Shown one piece after another: positions 10,051 through 19,836 of a stretch of 64,000 nucleotides of DNA (position 1 is the first letter of the stretch; each line of letters begins with the position of its first letter). The notes beneath the pieces are model-generated. The model did no database searches, was not told the origin of the DNA, and was given only the letters and a program-made list of their open reading frames with translations. The DNA is from Saprospiraceae bacterium (GTDB taxonomy: Bacteria > Bacteroidota > Bacteroidia > Chitinophagales > Saprospiraceae), in assembly GCA_021299835.1 (NCBI GenBank), contig JAJTER010000001.1, positions 49,706 to 113,705 on the forward strand, in the 5' to 3' direction. The position numbers and the translations under genes were made by a program.

Positions 10051-11922
10051 ATGCTGGAAAATAATTACTCAGAAGATAATATCATTTCACTTGACTGGCG
10101 GGAACATATTCGATTGAGACCCGGTATGTATATCGGTAAATTGGGAGATGGTTCTACCCCTGATGACGGTATTTATATCCTTATAAAGGAGGTAATAGAT
10201 AATACTATCGACGAATTTGTGATGGGCTTTGGAAAACAAGTGCTGATAAAAATGGATGATCATTCCATGGAAATCAGGGATTTTGGACGGGGTATTCCGC
10301 TGGGAAAAGTTATTGAATGCGTTTCCCAGATAAATACAGGTGGAAAATATGACTCTAAAGCTTTTAAAAAATCGGTGGGCCTTAACGGTGTAGGTACTAA
10401 AGCTGTTAATGCTCTTTCCTCGAAATTTATGGTTACTTCCTACCGTGATGGGAAACAAAAAAAGGCAGCTTTCAATCAGGGGATGCTGCTCGATGAATCT
10501 GCTCTGCTCGATGCTACAGAATCAAACGGTACTTGGGTTTATTTTGAACCTGATGCTGATATATTTAGGAATTTTCGTTTCAGAAAGGAATTTATCGAAA
10601 ATCAACTCTGGAATTATGCCTATTTGAATGCAGGCCTGAAACTCATTTTCAATGGCACTACCATCGTTTCTAAAAATGGCTTGTTAGATCTTTTAGAGCG
10701 TAAAACAAAAAATGATGAGTTGCGATATCCAATTATTCATCTGAAAGGGGAGGATATCGAATTGGCCATTACCCACGGAAATCAGTATGGAGAATTGTAT
10801 TATTCTTTCGTAAATGGTCAGAATACTACCCAGGGTGGGACGCATTTACTGGCATTTAAAGATGCCATCGCTAAAACCGTGGCCGAGTTCTTTAAAAAGA
10901 ACTACGATAGAAGAGATGTTTTAAGCTCTATCATGGCAGCTGTAAGTATTCGGGTGGAAGAACCTGTCTTTGAGTCTCAAACGAAGACAAAACTTGGATC
11001 TTCTCACATGGGCCCTGATGCTCCGTCCGTGCGAACGTTTATTGGGAATTTTGTCAAAGAACAACTGGATAATTATTTACATAAAAATCCTGAAATCGCC
11101 AAGTTAATTGAAAAGCGAATCTTGCAGTCTGAAAGAGAAAGAACTGAAATTGCAGATATTAAAAAACTCGCTAATCAAAGGGCAAAAAAGGCAAACCTCC
11201 ACAATAAAAAATTGAGAGATTGCCGTATTCATTTTAATGACCCTCCTAAAAAGGTGAGCGATGAAGATCGGCATAAATCAACCCTCTTTATAACAGAAGG
11301 GGACTCAGCCAGTGGTTCTATTACTAAAGCGCGAAATGTTCAGTTTCAGGCTGTTTTCAGCTTGCGTGGAAAACCTTTGAATTGTTTTGGAATGACTAAA
11401 AAGGTCGTTTACGAAAATGAAGAGTTTAATCTTTTGCAGCACGCGCTAAATATTGAAGACGGTATCGAAGACCTTCGCTATAATCAGATTGTCGTCGCAA
11501 CGGATGCCGATGTCGATGGAATGCATATCAGATTGCTTCTGCTTACCTTTTTTCTGCAATTCTTCCCCGATCTTGTTCGAAGTGGACATGTTTATATTTT
11601 AGATACCCCGCTTTTTAGGGTGAGAGATAAGAATCAAAAGTTTTATTGTTATTCAGAAAAGGAAAAACAAGAGGCGATAACAAAATTAAAAGGTAAACCT
11701 GAAATTACCCGATTTAAAGGTCTTGGGGAAATTTCTCCCGGCGAATTTAGTAGCTTTATTGGCTCAGACATAAGACTGGATCCGGTTTTCCTTAATGATG
11801 AAACAGATATTGATGAGATTCTGGCCTACTATATGGGTAAAAATACCCCTTTAAGACAGGAATTTATTATCGGGAATCTTCGCTATGAAAAAAATGACAT
11901 CCTTGAAATTGCAGGCATTTGA
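10051..11922 (+). CDS. parE: Type IIA DNA topoisomerase subunit B (topoisomerase IV B/ParE-like)
   Basis: [116 protein letters not shown]. Confidence 0.92.
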   Translation: MLENNYSEDNIISLDWREHIRLRPGMYIGKLGDGSTPDDGIYILIKEVIDNTIDEFVMGFGKQVLIKMDDHSMEIRDFGRGIPLGKVIECVSQINTGGKYDSKAFKKSVGLNGVGTKAVNALSSKFMVTSYRDGKQKKAAFNQGMLLDESALLDATESNGTWVYFEPDADIFRNFRFRKEFIENQLWNYAYLNAGLKLIFNGTTIVSKNGLLDLLERKTKNDELRYPIIHLKGEDIELAITHGNQYGELYYSFVNGQNTTQGGTHLLAFKDAIAKTVAEFFKKNYDRRDVLSSIMAAVSIRVEEPVFESQTKTKLGSSHMGPDAPSVRTFIGNFVKEQLDNYLHKNPEIAKLIEKRILQSERERTEIADIKKLANQRAKKANLHNKKLRDCRIHFNDPPKKVSDEDRHKSTLFITEGDSASGSITKARNVQFQAVFSLRGKPLNCFGMTKKVVYENEEFNLLQHALNIEDGIEDLRYNQIVVATDADVDGMHIRLLLLTFFLQFFPDLVRSGHVYILDTPLFRVRDKNQKFYCYSEKEKQEAITKLKGKPEITRFKGLGEISPGEFSSFIGSDIRLDPVFLNDETDIDEILAYYMGKNTPLRQEFIIGNLRYEKNDILEIAGI

Positions 11923-12017
11923 TTAGTAATTATGTCCGAATTTTAAAGGAGTTTTTCGTTTCCCTAAGTGATTTATCTGACATCTTCGCAATGGCATAAA
12001 TATTGCCAATGTATTCA

Positions 12018-12049
12018 CCCCAATACAAAAGAATGCCTTTGGGGTTTTT
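12018..12049 (+). terminator. Putative rho-independent terminator of the topoisomerase gene
   Basis: CCCCAA (12018-12023) ... TTGGGG (12039-12044) followed by TTTTT; 15-nt loop. Confidence 0.45.
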
Positions 12050-12091
12050 ATCTGACATATTGTCATATTGATTTATTTATTAAATAATACC

Positions 12092-14509
12092 ATGTTCGAA
12101 ACATTTTTTGGAAATCAGGAAAACGATGATGATACTGAATTCATGCCTATAATTCCCATGGAAGACGATGGCTCTATGGGGAAGATGGGTAAAATTCCTG
12201 GACACATGCCAATCTTAGCACTCAAAAATACCGTGCTTTACCCTGGCGTTATCATTCCAATAACCGTTGGTAGAGATAAATCAATCAAATCAATTAAAAA
12301 GGCATTTGATACCAGTAGCAGGGCTATCGGTGTACTCTCTCAACGAGATATTCAAAAAGAAGATCCAGGAAAAGCAGACTTATACGAAATTGGTACTGTT
12401 GCTAAAATAATGAAGTTGCTTCGTATGCCCGACGGAACGACCACAGCTATTTTAAGAGGTCAGAAAAGATTTAGATTAGATGAACTTACGAAGCAAAAGC
12501 CTTATTTAGAGGGATCTGTTTCGCTCCTCGAGGAGCAGAAAAGAAGCGGAGGTCTTGAGTTTACAGCGCTCATTTCTACTATTATGGATATGGCGAAAAA
12601 GATTATTGAGCTTTCCCCAAATATTCCTTCCGAGGCTATCGCTATGTTAAAAAGTATTGAGGATAATACCTTTTTACTCAATTTTATTGCCTCTAATTTA
12701 AATTCAACTATAGAGGTTAAACAGCTTATCCTGGAAACGGATGATCAGGCAGGTAAGGCTGAGCTTATCCTTGGGGAAATTTCCAGGCAGTTACAATTGC
12801 TCGAATTTAAAGACCAAATCGAAAATAAAGTTCGCGTCGATATAGATAAACAACAAAGAGATTATTTCTTGAATCAACAATTGAAAACGATTCAGGATGA
12901 GCTGGGGCAAAATCCACAAGAAGAGGAAATAACAAGAATTTCTGCCAAAGCGGAAAATATTAAATGGTCTGAAAAAACAGCTAAGCATTTTCAAAAAGAA
13001 TTGGTCAGACTGAAAAGAATTAATCCGCATTCGCCAGATTATAGTATGCAGATTACTTACCTCGATTTGCTTACTGAACTGCCTTGGGATAAAACATCCG
13101 CAGATATTTTCGACTTGAATAAAGTAAAAAAGACGCTGGATGCAGATCATTTCGGTCTCGAAAAGGTCAAGGAACGTATTATAGAACACCTTGCTGTTCT
13201 AAAACTAAAGGGTGATATGAAAGCACCTATCATCTGTTTGGTTGGCCCTCCAGGTGTTGGTAAAACCTCTCTTGGAAAGTCTGTCGCCAAAGCATTAGGT
13301 AGAAATTTCATTCGCATGTCATTAGGTGGTATTTCTGATGAAAGTGAAATAAGAGGACATAGAAAAACCTATATCGGTGCTATGCCGGGTAGAATTATTC
13401 AATCGCTGAGACGTAGCGGTACCAATAACCCAGTGTTTATCTTAGACGAAATCGATAAAATTAACAGGGATTTTAGAGGGGACCCTTCTTCAGCTCTCCT
13501 GGAAGTGCTTGATCCTGAACAAAATAGTACTTTTCAAGATAATTACCTGGAACTTGAATTCGATTTGTCAAAAGTACTTTTTATAGCCACAGCAAACTCT
13601 CTGAGTACTATTCAGCCTGCGCTATTGGATAGAATGGAAATCATAGAAATAAGTGGTTATTCCGTAGAGGAGAAAATGGAAATTGCCAAAAAATACCTCA
13701 TTCCTGAACAATTGGAAGCACATGGTCTTCAAAAGAAACATATTAAATGGAAACCAGCGGTTCTTGAGTTTATTATACAACATTATACCCAGGAATCTGG
13801 TGTTAGAAATCTGAGTCGTCAGATAGCTTCTGTGATGAGAACCATCGCAAAATGGGTGGCAGGTGAAGAGGAATATCAACCTGAATTGACCAACCTTATG
13901 GTAAATAAGTTCTTGGGCCCCACAATTTATAGTCCGGATCAATATACCGAGAATAAAACCCCCGGGGTTGCTATTGGTTTGGCATGGACTCAAATGGGTG
14001 GTGCTATTCTTTTTGTGGAATCTTGTCTGACAAAAGGAAATGGTAAACTTATCATGACCGGAAATTTAGGCGATGTGATGAAAGAGTCGGCTACCACCGC
14101 CTTGAGCTTCGTTAAAGCTCATGCGGAAGAACTGAACATAGATATGGAGTTATTGGAAAAAAGAGATATCCATTTGCACATGCCTGAAGGAGCCATTCCT
14201 AAAGACGGTCCATCTGCAGGTATAACCATGCTTTCAGCCATTACTTCAATCTATACCGGAAGAAAAGTATTACCTTTTCTCGCTATGACAGGTGAAATAA
14301 CGCTGAGGGGAAAAGTGCTTCCTGTTGGTGGAATAAAAGAAAAAATACTGGCAGCTAAAAGAGTGGGTATGAAGGATATAATCCTTTGTAAGGAAAATGA
14401 AAAGCATATTCTTGAAATAAATCCTGAGTATATTAAGGGTTTAAATTTCAAATACGTTACCGATATGTTTGAAGTTTTACATCTAGCTTTGGAACCGGCT
14501 AATAAATAA
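12092..14509 (+). CDS. lon: ATP-dependent Lon protease
   Basis: [20 protein letters not shown], Walker [48 protein letters not shown], catalytic [11 protein letters not shown]. Likely ATG at 12092 (MFETFFGNQ). Confidence 0.97.
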   Translation: MFETFFGNQENDDDTEFMPIIPMEDDGSMGKMGKIPGHMPILALKNTVLYPGVIIPITVGRDKSIKSIKKAFDTSSRAIGVLSQRDIQKEDPGKADLYEIGTVAKIMKLLRMPDGTTTAILRGQKRFRLDELTKQKPYLEGSVSLLEEQKRSGGLEFTALISTIMDMAKKIIELSPNIPSEAIAMLKSIEDNTFLLNFIASNLNSTIEVKQLILETDDQAGKAELILGEISRQLQLLEFKDQIENKVRVDIDKQQRDYFLNQQLKTIQDELGQNPQEEEITRISAKAENIKWSEKTAKHFQKELVRLKRINPHSPDYSMQITYLDLLTELPWDKTSADIFDLNKVKKTLDADHFGLEKVKERIIEHLAVLKLKGDMKAPIICLVGPPGVGKTSLGKSVAKALGRNFIRMSLGGISDESEIRGHRKTYIGAMPGRIIQSLRRSGTNNPVFILDEIDKINRDFRGDPSSALLEVLDPEQNSTFQDNYLELEFDLSKVLFIATANSLSTIQPALLDRMEIIEISGYSVEEKMEIAKKYLIPEQLEAHGLQKKHIKWKPAVLEFIIQHYTQESGVRNLSRQIASVMRTIAKWVAGEEEYQPELTNLMVNKFLGPTIYSPDQYTENKTPGVAIGLAWTQMGGAILFVESCLTKGNGKLIMTGNLGDVMKESATTALSFVKAHAEELNIDMELLEKRDIHLHMPEGAIPKDGPSAGITMLSAITSIYTGRKVLPFLAMTGEITLRGKVLPVGGIKEKILAAKRVGMKDIILCKENEKHILEINPEYIKGLNFKYVTDMFEVLHLALEPANK

Positions 14510-14569
14510 TTTGCCTCTTATTTGGTTTTTTTGTATTTTTAAACGAAATAAATCGAACCATTTAATTAG

Positions 14570-15262
14570 ATGGTGAGTCTTTATCTCAAATATCAGGGCA
14601 TGAATCTTTATTATATACGTTTTACTTCGCTTTTGGTTTTTTTGTTGACTTTAAACCTAGCGTTTAGTCAGAAAAACAACAATGATCAACAGCAATTGGT
14701 GCAATTTTCAGGGTTAATTCTCGATGGAAGTGATCAGGCCGAGCTCTTTCCTGTCCCTTATACGAATATTCTTATTAAGGGGAAAAATAGAGGTACTTAT
14801 GCCGATTTAAAGGGTTTCTTCTCTATCGTTGTTGAAAAAGGAGACGTAATTATTTTCTCCGCTGTGGGCTATAAAACCATCGAATTTCAAGTCGATAAAG
14901 ATTTGAAAGATGACAAGTATTCTATTGTTCAGCTCATGTCCCAAGATCCATATAATCTTCCTGAAACCGTTGTCTTTCCGTGGCCAAGCAGAGACCATTT
15001 CAGACTTGAATTTCTCGCAATGGACGTAACTCCGGAACTTCAAAAAATTGCCGCTACCAATATGGCTAAAGAGGTTTTAAAGAAAGCGGAATCCGCAGTT
15101 GCCTACGACGGGAACGAAAATGCAGATTATTTCATGAGGCAGCAAGCATCAAATTTTTATCATTACGGGCAGAGACCTCCTATGAATATTTTTAATCCAA
15201 TTGCCTGGAAAAAATTCTTTGATGCCTGGAAAAAGGGAGATTTTAAAAAGAAAGATGACTAA
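14570..15262 (+). CDS. Secreted protein with CarboxypepD_reg-like domain
   Basis: Signal peptide, then VQFSGLILDGSDQAELFPVPYTNILIKGKNRGTYADLKGFFSIVVEKGDVIIFSAVGYKTIEFQV. Confidence 0.65.
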   Translation: MVSLYLKYQGMNLYYIRFTSLLVFLLTLNLAFSQKNNNDQQQLVQFSGLILDGSDQAELFPVPYTNILIKGKNRGTYADLKGFFSIVVEKGDVIIFSAVGYKTIEFQVDKDLKDDKYSIVQLMSQDPYNLPETVVFPWPSRDHFRLEFLAMDVTPELQKIAATNMAKEVLKKAESAVAYDGNENADYFMRQQASNFYHYGQRPPMNIFNPIAWKKFFDAWKKGDFKKKDD

Positions 15263-16107
15263 TTTGGATAAATTCGCTTCTTTCCCCATAATAAAAGCTG
15301 CATTCCATACATACTTAGGCAGAAAAGCAAAGAGGTAAAGGTCAAAATCCCTAATCCAACATAGACCTTGGTCGTTTGCATGTTTATATAAGCAATCCGG
15401 TAACTATAGAAATCGGAAAAAATAAACAGCGTGTGAATGATAAATAGGAAAGAAAATAATTGAACAAGTATTTCTAAATAAACAGTTTGTCGTCTCTTTT
15501 GAATACTTCCCGAACTTTTTTTCTTTACTTTGATGTACCTCAGACTAAAAAATAAGTAGGCAAAAAATTGGCCTAAATAGGCCGCCGTTTCTAAACTTCC
15601 AAAAAACGGATTAGTTTCCGGGGATATCTTCGGTAAAAGTCCGCTGTGATACCCCAAAAAGGTGATAAAAAAGTACATTACCTGACCTATCGGTAGTAAA
15701 AAGTGCTTGGCATCAGTCCATCGGAATTGATATGTTGGAAATAAGGCGATTTTAATGTAATAGAAAAAAAGAACAGGTAATGCCAGGGTAAAGTAAATAG
15801 GCAGAAATCTTATTCTTGGGTACAATTCAAAAAATCCAAGAATTCTTAAGACAAAGTGAAGTTGTGTAAACCCAAAAGCAAGAAGAAGTAGAGCAAAAAA
15901 TAGGTAAGATCGAGGCTCATTCTCCTTCTTAAAATAAAATCTGATGCCAACTAGTAAAGATAGAGTGATAGCAAAACCAATGATCGCTATGACTATCCAA
16001 TAATAGATGGTGTGCGACTCCAAAGATTGGAGCACGCGGAATAATTCCATTCTGTCTGGGTTTATTTTGTCAAAGGTAACATTCTTTTTTTCAATGCCAA
16101 AAATCAC
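15259..16107 (-). CDS. Polytopic membrane protein resembling the sensor half of transmembrane AraC regulators; no DNA-binding domain
   Basis: About 7 hydrophobic segments; YFTLALPVLFFYYIKIALFP...KHFLLPIGQVMYF; ends at LLWGKKRIYPN with no HTH. Confidence 0.5.
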   Translation of the reverse strand: MIFGIEKKNVTFDKINPDRMELFRVLQSLESHTIYYWIVIAIIGFAITLSLLVGIRFYFKKENEPRSYLFFALLLLAFGFTQLHFVLRILGFFELYPRIRFLPIYFTLALPVLFFYYIKIALFPTYQFRWTDAKHFLLPIGQVMYFFITFLGYHSGLLPKISPETNPFFGSLETAAYLGQFFAYLFFSLRYIKVKKKSSGSIQKRRQTVYLEILVQLFSFLFIIHTLFIFSDFYSYRIAYINMQTTKVYVGLGILTFTSLLFCLSMYGMQLLLWGKKRIYPN

Positions 16108-16180
16108 TGTCTCTCCATTATTTCTTCACTAAAATGACTAATGTCACCTATTATTTTTGCGTTCACTTTAAAGCCATCGA

Positions 16181-17461
16181 ATGAAACAATATACCCCTGT
16201 TACTCCCGAAGAAGCAGTATCCTTCATCAAATCTAATGATAATATCTTTATCCATAGTGCAGCAGCCTCACCCCAGGTACTGGGTAAAGCTTTAGCTGAA
16301 AGGCATCATTCCTTAAGAAATGTCACCATTTACCAAATTCATACAGAAGGTCATGCTCATTATGCTGATGAAATTTGTAAGGATGCCTTTTTGATAAAAA
16401 GTTTATTTACCGGAGCCAATATGAGGGAAGCTGTGGAAGCGGGAAGAGCAGAATTTGTTCCCATTTTTCTAAGTGATATTCCCTATCTTTTCAGACGTAA
16501 AAAAGTCCCATTGGATGTCGCGTTGCTTCAGGTTTCTCCTCCTGATAAAGCTGGATTTTGTTCATTAGGTGTTTCCGTTGATACTTCCCTGGCTGCTGCC
16601 GAATGCGCTACCCTTAGAATAGCTGAAATTAATCCCAATATGCCCAGGACTCATGGAGACGGAAATATTCATATCAGTAAGTTTCACCGTGTTACGGAGG
16701 TTAATTATCCACTTCCTACGCACATTGTTTCAGTTCCCAATGAGGTGGAAATTAAAATTGGAGAGAATGTAGCGGGATTGGTAGAAAATGGGGCAACCCT
16801 TCAAATGGGTATTGGCGCTATTCCAAATGCAGCTTTGTCCGCTATGAAAAATCATAAGGAATTGGGTATTCATACGGAAATGTTTTCCGATGGTATTATT
16901 CCCCTTATTGAAAGTGGCGTAGTTACCAATCAGCATAAAACAAAGCATAAAGGTTATGTGGTTACTGGTTTTATGATGGGCTCTTCCTATCTATATGACT
17001 ATGTAAATGATAATCCGCTTATCAGAGTTTTAGACATTATGTATGTTAATGATACGGCCGTTATAAGACAATTGCCAAAGGTAACAGCTATAAATAGTGC
17101 CATAGAAGTAGATTTGACAGGTCAGGTTTGTGCCGATTCCATTGGTACCCGTATTTATTCCGGCGTGGGCGGTCAAATGGATTTTATAAGAGGGGCAGCG
17201 CTTTCTGAAGGCGGTAAACCTATTATTGCCCTGCCTTCTTTAACCAGTAAAGGGGTAAGTAGGATCACCCCCATGCTAAAACCTGGTGCAGGTGTGGTTA
17301 CTACGCGCGCCCACGTTCAATTTATTGTGACAGAATACGGTATTGCCGATCTTTTTGGGAAAAGTATTCAAGAAAGGGCCAGGGCACTTATAAATATCGC
17401 TCATCCCTCGGTTAGAGAGTCATTGGAAAAGGCAGCACGGGAAATTTGGCGTCTTAAATAG
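16181..17461 (+). CDS. Acetyl-CoA hydrolase/CoA-transferase (4-hydroxybutyrate CoA-transferase-like)
   Basis: LLQVSPPDKAGFCSLGVSVD, GATLQMGIGAIPNAAL, GIHTEMFSDGIIPLIESGVVT, VNDTAVIRQLPKVTAINSAIEVDLTGQVCADSIGTRIYSGVGGQMDFIRGA. Confidence 0.9.
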   Translation: MKQYTPVTPEEAVSFIKSNDNIFIHSAAASPQVLGKALAERHHSLRNVTIYQIHTEGHAHYADEICKDAFLIKSLFTGANMREAVEAGRAEFVPIFLSDIPYLFRRKKVPLDVALLQVSPPDKAGFCSLGVSVDTSLAAAECATLRIAEINPNMPRTHGDGNIHISKFHRVTEVNYPLPTHIVSVPNEVEIKIGENVAGLVENGATLQMGIGAIPNAALSAMKNHKELGIHTEMFSDGIIPLIESGVVTNQHKTKHKGYVVTGFMMGSSYLYDYVNDNPLIRVLDIMYVNDTAVIRQLPKVTAINSAIEVDLTGQVCADSIGTRIYSGVGGQMDFIRGAALSEGGKPIIALPSLTSKGVSRITPMLKPGAGVVTTRAHVQFIVTEYGIADLFGKSIQERARALINIAHPSVRESLEKAAREIWRLK

Positions 17462-18245
17462 GACTTTCATTTAATGGGTGACGGTAAGCAATAAATGAGG
17501 GATTTAATAGCGATGGTTTATTGTAAACCATTGGATTACCCTCCGCTGCATTAATTACAATGCCACCTGCCACCGTCAATATGCACTGCGCAGCCGCAGT
17601 ATCCCATTCGCTGGTTGGCGCTAATCGCGGATAAATATCTGCTTCCCCAGAAGCAAGTAATAAAAATTTCAATGAACTGCCTCTGGTAACTAACGCTGGT
17701 TCAGATAACTTCTGAATAAATTGTGCCGTTTCTTCATTTAAATGACTTCGTGATGCCACTACTTTCAACCCTTTTTCATGAATAGAAAAGGGGGTGGTTT
17801 TTAATGCACTGGTTATTCCATTTTTTGTGGAAAATGCGCCTGTTTCTTTATCCGCATAGTATAAATCACCATTCACAGGTTGATACACTACACCCAATAT
17901 TGGTTCGCCTTCCCTGATTAACGCAATATTTACAGTGAAATCTCCATTTCGATGAATAAATTCCTTGGTTCCATCCAGTGGATCTACCATCCAGCACATT
18001 TGGTAGTCCTTCCTGATATTATAAGGTTCCATTTTGTTCTCTTCTGAAATAATAGGTATGTCTGGATATTTTTCAAGTAATGAGCGGCAAATAATTTCGT
18101 TTGCCTGACGGTCCGCTTCCGTTAATGGAGAGCTATCGGCCTTGTTTTCAATGTGAAATTCAGGTTGATTATATATTTGAAGTATAGCTGCGCCAGCTTC
18201 TTTAGCAATAATAACTACTTCATGTACCACGTCATTCAGATTCAT
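17454..18245 (-). CDS. cysQ: 3'(2'),5'-bisphosphate nucleotidase CysQ
   Basis: KADSSPLTEADRQAN, PIISEEN, WMVDPLDGTKEFIHRNGDFTVNIALI, SEWDTAAAQCIL inositol-monophosphatase-fold motifs. Confidence 0.92.
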   Translation of the reverse strand: MNLNDVVHEVVIIAKEAGAAILQIYNQPEFHIENKADSSPLTEADRQANEIICRSLLEKYPDIPIISEENKMEPYNIRKDYQMCWMVDPLDGTKEFIHRNGDFTVNIALIREGEPILGVVYQPVNGDLYYADKETGAFSTKNGITSALKTTPFSIHEKGLKVVASRSHLNEETAQFIQKLSEPALVTRGSSLKFLLLASGEADIYPRLAPTSEWDTAAAQCILTVAGGIVINAAEGNPMVYNKPSLLNPSFIAYRHPLNESPI

Positions 18246-18318
18246 GTTCTATTTTTTGGTAATTTATGGAAAAAGTTCTGTTGTTTTGTACTTTGTTTCA
18301 CGCTTTTAATCTTACAAA

Positions 18319-19332
18319 ATGAATAAAATTTTAGTAACGGGTGGTTGTGGATATATTGGAAGTCATACGATAGTCGATTTAATAGACCATGGTTTTGACG
18401 TTATCAGCGTGGATAATTTAATCAATGCGTCGGAAAAATCGTTGGACGGAATTTATAAAATTACTGGAAAAAGGGTGAAAAATTATCAGGTGGATCTCAC
18501 TGATGATAAAGCACTGGAAAATATTTTTGCAGAGAATACCGATATCGTAGGAGTGGTTCACTTTGCAGCCTTAAAAGCAGTGGGAGAATCTGTAGAAAAG
18601 CCGTTGTTGTATTATCGTAATAATCTCATTGGGTTATTAAATTTACTGGATAATATGACCAGGTATAATATTCCTAATTTAATATTCTCCTCTTCCTGTT
18701 CTGTTTATGGAAATACAACGGAATTACCCGTTACAGAAATGACGCCAAAACAAGAGGCGGAATCCCCTTATGGCAGAACAAAACAAATGGGGGAGGACAT
18801 ATTATGGGATTTGTCTAAAACAAATAGTACAATGAACACCATTTTATTGCGCTATTTTAATCCCGCTGGGGCGCATGAAAGTGCTTTTATTGGAGAGTCA
18901 CCTGCGAATATTGCATCAAATCTGATTCCGGTTATAACCGAAGCTGCCGCTAACAAAAGACCTCCACTTACCATTTTTGGCACAGATTATCCTACACGAG
19001 ATGGCTCCTGCATACGCGATTATATTCATGTCATGGATTTGGCCAATGCACATACCCTGGCTCTTCAACATTTATTGAGCAATAAAAATGAAGAAAAATG
19101 TACGGTCTTCAATTTGGGTATTGGCAAGGGGGTTAGTGTTTTAGAAGCCCTATCGGCCTTTGAAAGGGAAACTAACGTGCGCGCTCCCTTCACTTTGGGA
19201 GAAAGACGCCCAGGGGATGTCATAGAAATTTACGCTGATTTTACTAAGGCTGCGAATACATTGGGCTGGCAGCCAAAACGTAGCATTGGTGACATTATGC
19301 GTACGGCCTGGGCATGGGAAAAAGTAAAATGA
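18319..19332 (+). CDS. galE: UDP-glucose 4-epimerase
   Basis: ILVTGGCGYIGSHTIVDLIDHG, YGRTKQMGEDIL, RYFNPAGAHESAFIGE, DYPTRDGSCIRDYIHVMDLANAH. Confidence 0.95.
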   Translation: MNKILVTGGCGYIGSHTIVDLIDHGFDVISVDNLINASEKSLDGIYKITGKRVKNYQVDLTDDKALENIFAENTDIVGVVHFAALKAVGESVEKPLLYYRNNLIGLLNLLDNMTRYNIPNLIFSSSCSVYGNTTELPVTEMTPKQEAESPYGRTKQMGEDILWDLSKTNSTMNTILLRYFNPAGAHESAFIGESPANIASNLIPVITEAAANKRPPLTIFGTDYPTRDGSCIRDYIHVMDLANAHTLALQHLLSNKNEEKCTVFNLGIGKGVSVLEALSAFERETNVRAPFTLGERRPGDVIEIYADFTKAANTLGWQPKRSIGDIMRTAWAWEKVK

Positions 19333-19341
19333 TATAGCTAT

Positions 19342-19830
19342 TTACTTGTCTGCATTATATTTTGAAACAGTCAACCGAGTGCGTTCCATTTCTCTGCGAT
19401 TGTCTTTTTCTTTAATCGCCTCTCTTTTATCAAACTCTTTTTTACCCTGGGCTAAAACAATTTCAATTTTAACAAAGCCTTTATCGGTGAAATACATCTT
19501 GTAGGGAACGACCGTTAATCCCTTCTCGGTTACTCTTTTTTCCCATTTTTTTAGCTCCTTTTTTTGGAGTAATAATTTTCTAATGCGACGTGCATCGTGA
19601 TTATAATAGGTACCATTCTCATATTCTGTTATATATAAGTTTCTAATAAATAATTCTCCTCTTTCAAAGAGACAATAAGCATCGGAAAGATTAACTTTTC
19701 CACCACGAACCGATTTTACCTCTGTTCCAGTCAACATAATGCCAGCTTCCAGTGAATCGAGGAACTGGTATTCAAATCGAGCCCTTTTGTTAATAAAATC
19801 GGGGGTATTTTTTTTCTTTTTATCGGCCAT
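19342..19830 (-). CDS. smpB: SsrA-binding protein
   Basis: ARFEYQFLDSLEAGIMLTGTEVKSVRGGKVNLSDAYCLF, KKELKKWEKRVTEKGLTVVPYKMYFTDKGFVKIEIVLAQGKKEFDKREAIKEKDNRREMER. Confidence 0.97.
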   Translation of the reverse strand: MADKKKKNTPDFINKRARFEYQFLDSLEAGIMLTGTEVKSVRGGKVNLSDAYCLFERGELFIRNLYITEYENGTYYNHDARRIRKLLLQKKELKKWEKRVTEKGLTVVPYKMYFTDKGFVKIEIVLAQGKKEFDKREAIKEKDNRREMERTRLTVSKYNADK

Positions 19831-19836
19831 TTTAAA

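Noticed and set aside
10087-10458. 123-aa minus-strand ORF
   Set aside because: Antisense to the highly conserved topoisomerase ATPase region; shadow ORF.
12791-13993. Minus-strand ORFs of 132 aa (12791-13189) and 123 aa (13622-13993)
   Set aside because: Antisense inside lon; low-complexity translations without domains, best explained as shadow ORFs.
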